A DNA stretch of 10,864 bases from contig DATCIJ010000239.1 of assembly GCA_036507855.1 (NCBI GenBank), forward strand, positions 1 to 10,864, given 5' to 3'. Shown in pieces: positions 1 to 5,104 of this stretch; position 1 is the stretch's first letter, and each line of letters begins with the position of its first letter. Position numbers and translations under genes: made by a program. Source of the DNA: JABWBJ01 sp036507855. Lineage in GTDB: Bacteria > Gemmatimonadota > Gemmatimonadetes > Gemmatimonadales > Gemmatimonadaceae. Below the pieces are notes generated by a model. It ran no database searches and was not told where the DNA came from. It saw nothing but the letters and a program-made list of their open reading frames with translations.

Positions 1-1098
1 CCCGCCGCGGACTCGCTTCACGTCCAGTGCGTCCTGGCCCCATTTCGCGACGCCCTCGAGCACACGAAGGTTCTTCTTGCGTCCCAGGATTTCGATCGCC
101 TCTTCGGCGAACGAGGGCGCCACGATGCACTCGACGAACAGCGACGAGATGGTCTCGGCGGCGACCATGTCCACGGGCACGGTGAAGGCGATCACTGATC
201 CGAACGCCGAAACGGGATCACAGGCGAGCGCCTTGCTGTAGGCGTCCCTTGCGTCCGCGCCGACCGCGATACCGCACGGCGTCGTGTGCTTCACGATTGC
301 GCAGCAGGCCTCGTCGGCGAATGGCTCGGTGGCGAGCAACGCTCCCTCGAGATCGAGCAGGTTGTTGAACGAGAGCTCCTTTCCGCCGAGCTGCTTGAGC
401 GCGGAGATGCCGCTCTTCCCGGCCTCGGTGTAAAACGCCGCCCGTTGCTCCGGGTTCTCTCCGTAGCGCAGTGGCTGCGAACGCCGTGCATGGAGCGTGA
501 TGTCTTCCGGGAAGCGCTCACCTCGTTGAGAAGCGAACCAGCCGGCAATCGCCGCGTCGTAACCGGCCGTGTGCGCAAACACCTTCTCGGCCAGTCGGCG
601 GCGGAGCTCAGCGCCGTCGGCGCCTTCGCGCAGCGCGTTGAGCACGGGTGCGTAGTCGGCCGGATCGACCACGGTCCACACCGATGCGTGATTCTTGGCC
701 CCCGATCGCAGCATCGACGGTCCGCCGATGTCGATCTGTTCAACGACGTCGCCGAACGAGGCCCCGGCACGGGCGGCGGTTTCGCGGAACGGATACAGGT
801 TCACCACGACCATGTCGATGGTGCTGATGCCGTGTGCGGCAATGGCCGCCATGTGTTCGGGCAGGTCGCGGCGCGCGAGCAGTCCGCCGTGCACGGCCGG
901 ATGCAACGTCTTCACCCGACCGCCGAGCATTTCGGGGAAATTCGTCAGCGATTCGACGTCGCGAACCTCGAGGCCGGCCGCACGCAATGCACGCGCGGTG
1001 CCTCCGGTGGAAACAAGATTCCATTCGAGGGCGACAAGGTCTTTTGCGAACTCGATGACTCCACTCTTGTCAAAAACGGACAGCAGTGCGGTAGGCAT
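1..1098 (-). CDS. purH: Bifunctional AICAR formyltransferase / IMP cyclohydrolase PurH, N-terminal 366 residues (runs off left edge)
   Basis: Cytosolic enzyme for the last two steps of IMP synthesis: it formylates AICAR with 10-formyl-tetrahydrofolate and closes the ring to IMP. I translated this frame by hand from the ATG at 1098; it stays open to base 1. The N-terminal MGS-like IMP cyclohydrolase domain (about residues 1-190) shows VSTGGTARAL, LHPAVHGGLLARR, DMVVVNLYPF and QIDIGGPSMLRSGAKNH. The transformylase domain follows, with LRYGENPEQRAAFY, GGKELSFNNLLDLEGA, AIVKHTTPCGIAVG and ALACDPVSAFGS. K270-H271 match the catalytic Lys-His pair of the family. Bacterial versions usually read KHxNPCG; here the Asn is Thr. 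Family length is about 510-530 residues, so the C-terminal third lies outside the window. It is the last visible gene of the cluster, 74 bp after purN. No Shine-Dalgarno is visible; a 7-bp repeat array sits where one would be. Family assignment is secure. Confidence 0.96.
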   Translation of the reverse strand, partial: MPTALLSVFDKSGVIEFAKDLVALEWNLVSTGGTARALRAAGLEVRDVESLTNFPEMLGGRVKTLHPAVHGGLLARRDLPEHMAAIAAHGISTIDMVVVNLYPFRETAARAGASFGDVVEQIDIGGPSMLRSGAKNHASVWTVVDPADYAPVLNALREGADGAELRRRLAEKVFAHTAGYDAAIAGWFASQRGERFPEDITLHARRSQPLRYGENPEQRAAFYTEAGKSGISALKQLGGKELSFNNLLDLEGALLATEPFADEACCAIVKHTTPCGIAVGADARDAYSKALACDPVSAFGSVIAFTVPVDMVAAETISSLFVECIVAPSFAEEAIEILGRKKNLRVLEGVAKWGQDALDVKRVRGG

Positions 1099-1131
1099 TT
1101 ATGTGGGCAGAGGGCAGAGGGCAGAGGGCAT
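1099..1131 (-). promoter_or_regulatory. Possible 10-codon upstream ORF abutting purH
   Basis: The GGGCATC heptad supplies an ATG (1131-1129, minus strand). It opens a frame encoding MPSALCPLPT followed by TAA, and the TAA directly touches the purH ATG in the same frame. Termination-reinitiation is conceivable. It may equally be a by-product of the repeat, since no ribosome-binding site is visible for it. Confidence 0.2.
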
Positions 1132-1160
1132 CGCGCAAAGCGCAAAGCGCAAGGCGCAAA
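1105..1160. repeat. Array of eight in-register 7-bp units in the purN-purH gap
   Basis: Eight consecutive heptads with no phase break, read on the plus strand: GGGCAGA three times, GGGCATC once, GCGCAAA twice, GCGCAAG once, GCGCAAA once. The shared core is G[GC]GCA. The array fills most of the 74-bp gap and ends 6 nt before the purH ATG on the coding strand, so the purH leader is a pyrimidine-rich run of TCTGCCC and TTTGCGC units instead of a Shine-Dalgarno. A related array at 7876-7910 shares the GGGCATC unit. The function is unknown. Confidence 0.9.
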
Positions 1161-1172
1161 GGGAAGTGTAGG

Positions 1173-1871
1173 TCAGCGTGCTGACGCCCCGAGCGTGTCG
1201 TCGAAGTACCGGCGTGCCGGCGAAACACCCACGGCTGGGCCGAAGTGTGTCGCATCGGCATTCGTTTCGAACACGACTCGATTGTCATCGGCGAGTCTGA
1301 TGCGGCCCGCGGCGACCGCCTCGACCACGCGTGGATACAGCACATGCTCGACTTCCAGGACCCGCTTCGCGAGTTCGTCGGGCGTATCCGTTGGCAGAAC
1401 GGCTACCGGCCACTGGGCAATGATCGGACCTTCGTCGTAGCGCTCGTCCACGAAATGAACCGTGGGACCCGTTAGGCGCAGGCCGCGACGGATGACCGCC
1501 TCGTGAACGTGGTGCCCGAACATTCCTGGCCCGCCGAAGGCGGGCAGCAGCGCGGGATGCACGTTCAGGATTCGCCCGCGAAAGTGCGACACGACATCCG
1601 CTGGCACCAGCCTCAGGTAGCCCGCCAGCACCACCATCTCCACGCGATGCGTGGCCAGAATTGCAGCCAGGCCGCTCGCGCGCGCTGTCCGGTCGAGCGC
1701 CAGCGCCGTTATTCCTGCGTCCCGGGCTCGCGCCAGCGCGCCGGCGTCCGCCTGATCGCTTGCCACCAGCACCACACGCGCCGCTGCGGTCGCGCCCAGG
1801 GCCGATTGCCGGTCGAGGATCGCCTGGAGATTCGTTCCGCTCCCTGAGGCGAGCACGGCCACGCGCGTCAT
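1173..1871 (-). CDS. purN: Phosphoribosylglycinamide formyltransferase PurN
   Basis: Folate-dependent GAR transformylase, step 3 of purine synthesis: it transfers formyl from 10-formyl-tetrahydrofolate to GAR to give FGAR. The 232-residue product begins MTRVAVLASGSGTNLQ, with the phosphate-binding GSGTN loop at residues 10-14. The folate and catalytic core is LAGYLRLVP (82-90) followed by ILNVHPALLPAF (101-112). N103, H105 and D146 (in VDERYDEGPI) match the Asn-His-Asp catalytic trio of the family. It is about 20 residues longer than the E. coli enzyme (about 212), mostly as a C-terminal tail. The ATG start sits directly before the Rossmann strand, so the start is well placed, although no clear Shine-Dalgarno precedes it. 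It lies between gmhB (47 bp gap) and purH (74 bp gap). It shares the pathway and the formyl cofactor with PurH, so co-expression makes sense. Function is nearly certain. Confidence 0.96.
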   Translation of the reverse strand: MTRVAVLASGSGTNLQAILDRQSALGATAAARVVLVASDQADAGALARARDAGITALALDRTARASGLAAILATHRVEMVVLAGYLRLVPADVVSHFRGRILNVHPALLPAFGGPGMFGHHVHEAVIRRGLRLTGPTVHFVDERYDEGPIIAQWPVAVLPTDTPDELAKRVLEVEHVLYPRVVEAVAAGRIRLADDNRVVFETNADATHFGPAVGVSPARRYFDDTLGASAR

Positions 1872-1918
1872 GCGGTGAAATTAGCCGGTCGCGCGGAGTC
1901 GCGACACGTCACACGCGC

Positions 1919-2473
1919 TCACGGCACCCGCTTGAGATAGTCGTCGATTGCCTCGCCGAGCGAGGCCGCCAGTACGCCGTGCCCGCGCGCCAGTTCGTGA
2001 TCGCCGTCGGGTGTGCTGCCCGATGGCACCAGTCGCACGAAGCCGCCGAACGCGAGGCCCGGCGCGATGTCGCGATCGCGATCGCCGACATACAGCGAAG
2101 TGGCTAGGTCGATCCCGAAGTGCTCCGCAGCGCGGCGATACAGCAGGGTCCCCGGTTTCCGGCACTCACAGGGGCCACTCAAAGGCGGATAGTGTGGGCA
2201 ATGATACGTGGCATCGATGCGCGCGCCACTGCTCTTCATGAGATGATCCAGTCGATCGCGCGTCGAAGCGTACTGCGCCTCAGTCAGCAATCCCTGCGCG
2301 ATCCCTGATTGATTGGTGATGACGATCGCGAGAACCCCATGATCGTTCAGCGCGCGTACCGCATCTGGCGCACCGGGGAGAAGTCGAACGTGATCGGCCT
2401 GGGCGAGATAGTTCGCGTCCTCGATGAGGGTGCCGTCGCGATCGAGAAAGGCGGCGCGGCGGGAGCCGGTCAT
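1919..2473 (-). CDS. gmhB: GmhB-type HAD phosphatase (heptose 1,7-bisphosphate 7-phosphatase family)
   Basis: Cytosolic HAD subclass III phosphatase of 184 residues. In GmhB it removes the 7-phosphate from D-glycero-D-manno-heptose 1,7-bisphosphate on the way to ADP- or GDP-heptose for lipopolysaccharide or surface glycans. The motifs are in the expected order: FLDRDGTLIED with nucleophile D11 and acid/base D13; ITNQSGIAQG with T53 and N54; a zinc loop with C92, H94, C102 and C104 (CPHYPP, then CECRKPG); and VGDRDRDI with D131 and D135 for magnesium. The zinc loop and CRKP signature separate GmhB from most other HAD proteins, but histidinol-phosphate phosphatases of the HisB-N type share this architecture, so the substrate is inferred. 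Its ATG overlaps the selA stop codon in an ATGA (2470-2473), a usual arrangement for translational coupling. No gmhA or hldE is in the window, so the rest of the heptose pathway must be elsewhere. Confidence 0.88.
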   Translation of the reverse strand: MTGSRRAAFLDRDGTLIEDANYLAQADHVRLLPGAPDAVRALNDHGVLAIVITNQSGIAQGLLTEAQYASTRDRLDHLMKSSGARIDATYHCPHYPPLSGPCECRKPGTLLYRRAAEHFGIDLATSLYVGDRDRDIAPGLAFGGFVRLVPSGSTPDGDHELARGHGVLAASLGEAIDDYLKRVP

Positions 2474-3831
2474 CCAGTGAGCGCCCGTGCGACGGCGGCG
2501 GCGAACAGCTCGTCCTGATCGGCCGCGATTGAGCGCAGGTCCAGCAGGAGCCGGTCGTCAGCAATGCGTCCGATGACGGGCTCCGGAGACAGGCGCAGCT
2601 TCTGCTCGACGTCGACAGCCTTTCCAATGATTGCGACGGCGGCAGAGGCGAGCCTGGCCGTGGGAAACGCGCCGCCACCGACGGCGGCTTCGCTTGCGAT
2701 TACCTCACAGTCAATGCCGGCTCCGCGCAGAATTCCGGCGGCCGCCTCGGCCCTCGCCCTTATGGACTCGCGGGAAGCCGTCATCAACGCCAGCACCGGT
2801 ATCTCGCGAACAGCGCGCTCGGGATCGCGGTAGAGCGAGAGCGTTGCCTCGAGCGCGGCCAGTGTCAGCTTGTCCACCCGCAGGGCACGCGTCAGTGGAT
2901 TACGGCGGCAGCGATCGATGGCCTCACGAGTGCCAACCAGGATTCCCGCCTGCGGTCCGCCGAGCAGCTTGTCCCCGCTCATGACGACCAGCGTGGCGCC
3001 GTCATGCACCGCGTCGCGAACGGTCGGCTCTCCGCGCAACCCGTACGCCTCGAGAGAAACGAGCAAGCCGCTCCCGAGGTCCATCAGCAACGGAAGGCTG
3101 GCCTCGCGCGCGATGGGTGAAAGGTCGCGCAGCGTTGCTTCGGCGACGAACCCGCGTACCTCGAAGTTGCTTCGGTGCACCTTGACGATCGCCCCGGTCC
3201 GCTCGCCGATCGCGCGACGATAGTCGTCAGCGTGCGTGCGATTGGTCGTGCCGACTTCGCGGAGGATGCTGCCGCTCTTGGCCATGATGTCGGGCACGCG
3301 GAAGCTGCCTCCGATTTCGATCAACTCCCCGCGCGACACGATCGATTCCCTGCCTTCGGCCAGCGTGTTGAGCGCGAGGACGAGCGCGGCGGCCCCGTTG
3401 TTCACGACCAGCGCATCCTCTGCGCCAGTCAGCTCACATAGCAGGGACGCGCAATGCACATAACGAGACCCGCGCTCGCCCCGTGCCAGGTCGTACTCGA
3501 GGTTCGACGCGCCGGCCGCTGTGCGGGCGATGGCTTCCACCGCCACGCGCGCCAGCGGAGCACGGCCGAGGTTCGTATGCAGCACGACGCCGGTGGCGTT
3601 GAAGACCGGTCGCAGCGAGACCTGCTCCCGTCGGGCGAGCTCGTCGCGGATCATCGCGAACCAGCCGCTGTTGTCGGAAGGGACAGCCGCTGGGTCCCGG
3701 CGCGCCCGCTCGACCGCGGCGCGAACGGCGTCGGTGACCATCGAGCGCGGCGCGTGGTCCGCGAGGCCCTGCACGTCAGGCATCGCCAACAACGCGCCCA
3801 CCGCCGGCAACGCACGCCTGGCGTCACCCAC
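2470..3831 (-). CDS. selA: L-seryl-tRNA(Sec) selenium transferase SelA
   Basis: PLP-dependent enzyme that converts seryl-tRNA(Sec) to selenocysteinyl-tRNA(Sec) using selenophosphate; the family forms large ring-shaped homodecamers in the cytosol. The 453-residue product has the usual family length. It opens with DARRALPAVGALL, the conserved SelA N-terminus, which supports the GTG start at 3831. Further landmarks are NATGVVLHTNLGRAPL (78-93), SNLEYDLARGERGSRY (109-124), the PLP-aspartate region LLMDLGSGLL (248-257) and MSGDKLLGGPQAGIL (284-298). K288 is the expected Schiff-base lysine. The start overlaps the end of the lipoprotein gene by 8 bp and the stop overlaps gmhB by 4 bp, so it sits inside a tightly coupled unit. 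No selB, selC or selD is nearby, and no in-frame UGA interrupts any gene here. No Shine-Dalgarno is seen; translation probably depends on coupling. Confidence 0.95.
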   Translation of the reverse strand: MGDARRALPAVGALLAMPDVQGLADHAPRSMVTDAVRAAVERARRDPAAVPSDNSGWFAMIRDELARREQVSLRPVFNATGVVLHTNLGRAPLARVAVEAIARTAAGASNLEYDLARGERGSRYVHCASLLCELTGAEDALVVNNGAAALVLALNTLAEGRESIVSRGELIEIGGSFRVPDIMAKSGSILREVGTTNRTHADDYRRAIGERTGAIVKVHRSNFEVRGFVAEATLRDLSPIAREASLPLLMDLGSGLLVSLEAYGLRGEPTVRDAVHDGATLVVMSGDKLLGGPQAGILVGTREAIDRCRRNPLTRALRVDKLTLAALEATLSLYRDPERAVREIPVLALMTASRESIRARAEAAAGILRGAGIDCEVIASEAAVGGGAFPTARLASAAVAIIGKAVDVEQKLRLSPEPVIGRIADDRLLLDLRSIAADQDELFAAAVARALTG

Positions 3832-5104
3832 GCGTCGTGCGGCCCGTATCGGGACGAGCCTTGCTGGTGTCCGGTCGCGCCGCCGGCCGTGGCGTGGTGA
3901 ACACGCGAGATGACGTTCGCGTGGCGCCGGTGACGCTCCTCAGACTGTCAGCCGTGATGCGATAGGACGTTGCCGGCTTGAGTGCCTGTTTGAACTTCAC
4001 GTACAGGATGGTCACGGGAAGCTTCGCCGACGGCTTGGGGACGATCCGGCTGGATGTGTCGCGCGGGGCCGCGGGCGGAGTTCGCGTCGCGGCGCCCGGG
4101 CGTCTGCCGGTCGGCCGGGGCGGCGGAGTGGCTGGGACCGGCGCGGCCGCTGCTCGCACGGAGTCGGCGGCGCGCGTCGAATCGGCAACGAAGGCTCGCC
4201 TGACGGAGTCCTGAACCGCCTTGCTCCGGATCGAATCCGCGATCGCGCGGTCGACGTCCGCCTGAGTCAGCACCGTATCGAACACAACGTCCGAGCTGTC
4301 CGCCGCCTTGATCGAAAACACCCTCGGCGCGGGAACGAACAGCGTGTCGAGCGGCCGGTCGAGGGTGAGGCGCAGCGTCAGGCTGTCGCGCACATCCGCG
4401 GTAGCGATGCCGGCGCCCATCGAATCGCGCACCGCAGCCAGCATCTCGCGGCGCAGCGAATCGACGAGGGTCACGGTCAGCGTGTCGAACAGCTCGCGAC
4501 CGTCCACGACCCCATTGCGATTCACGTCAACGAGCGCCCGGAGCAGGAACTGCCCTGGTGGCATGTGCGTGATGACGAAGGCGCCTGACGAGTCGGCCTC
4601 CGCGCCGAAGCGTGCGCTGTCGGGAAGTGCGATTGCCTCGACGATGGCTCGAGCCGCGGGCCGGGCGGTGACCCAGTCGAACACTCGTCCCGCAATGCTT
4701 CCGGTGGCCAGCGTCGGTCCGGTGGAAAAGACCAGGGTCAGGCCGGTCGAGTCCATGTTGTTGTCGAGGTCGACCATTCCCGGCAACATGCGAACCGTGT
4801 AGGTCGTGTTCGGCCTCAGGCCGCCGCGGGGACTGACCTGAACGCGTGTCCGCCTCCAGGAAACTCCCGATGGCCCCCTGCTGGGCGAAACGATGAAGAG
4901 GTCGGCCAGCCCCGGGACGCCACGCGGCCGCTCGCTCACCACTTCGTCAAACTCGAAGGAGATGGCGCCCCCGCGAACGTTGAGCGCGTTCGTGTCTGGC
5001 GTCACCCGGACCAGACGCGGTGGCGCCGTATCGGGCGGACCGCCGGGCGGCATGCCGGACTGCGCGCAGCCGGCCAGAGCCATCACGGCAATCAGCCGCC
5101 GCAC
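3824..5104 (-). CDS. Lipoprotein with SbsA-type Ig-like (Big_5) domain and low-complexity Ser/Pro/Arg insert
   Basis: Predicted lipid-anchored envelope protein of 426 residues; molecular role unknown. I chose the GTG at 5104, not an upstream in-frame start, because it gives VRRLIAVMALAGC, a short type II signal peptide with lipobox LAGC and Cys13. An AAGG lies 10 nt upstream. The +2 residue is Ala, so outer-membrane sorting is likely under the E. coli Lol rule. The mature N-terminus CAQSGMPPGGPPDTAPP resembles Bacteroidota Ig-like lipoproteins (CxxxGxPxGGPxD). Domains: a Big_5-like Ig fold at about 27-129; a carboxypeptidase-regulatory or prealbumin-like fold at about 136-216 with DVNRNGVVDGRE (193-204); then an apparent second Ig-like unit whose strands (241-275 and 362-405) are parted by a low-complexity stretch (280-361). 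The tail repeats RPDT. The gene overlaps valS by 13 bp and selA by 8 bp. The domains are well supported; the function is not known. Confidence 0.85.
   Translation of the reverse strand: MRRLIAVMALAGCAQSGMPPGGPPDTAPPRLVRVTPDTNALNVRGGAISFEFDEVVSERPRGVPGLADLFIVSPSRGPSGVSWRRTRVQVSPRGGLRPNTTYTVRMLPGMVDLDNNMDSTGLTLVFSTGPTLATGSIAGRVFDWVTARPAARAIVEAIALPDSARFGAEADSSGAFVITHMPPGQFLLRALVDVNRNGVVDGRELFDTLTVTLVDSLRREMLAAVRDSMGAGIATADVRDSLTLRLTLDRPLDTLFVPAPRVFSIKAADSSDVVFDTVLTQADVDRAIADSIRSKAVQDSVRRAFVADSTRAADSVRAAAAPVPATPPPRPTGRRPGAATRTPPAAPRDTSSRIVPKPSAKLPVTILYVKFKQALKPATSYRITADSLRSVTGATRTSSRVFTTPRPAARPDTSKARPDTGRTTRG
4154..4237 (-). repeat. Asp-Ser-x-Arg repeated segment inside the lipoprotein gene
   Basis: Encodes DSIR, DSVR, DSTR and DSVR at residue spacings of 9, 9 and 6, in an Ala-rich and probably helical context. 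It is followed by a Pro/Ala/Arg-rich linker. It forms the first part of the low-complexity insert of the lipoprotein. Confidence 0.7.

Noticed and set aside
1105..1160. CRISPR-like array
   Set aside because: The units are 7 bp, contiguous and without spacers, and no cas gene is present.
286..1440. A 384-codon plus-strand open frame across the purH start and the purN end
   Set aside because: It is antisense to two certain enzyme genes and crosses the heptad array. Its Arg/Ala/Gly-rich product shows no domain, and long antisense frames are expected at this GC content.
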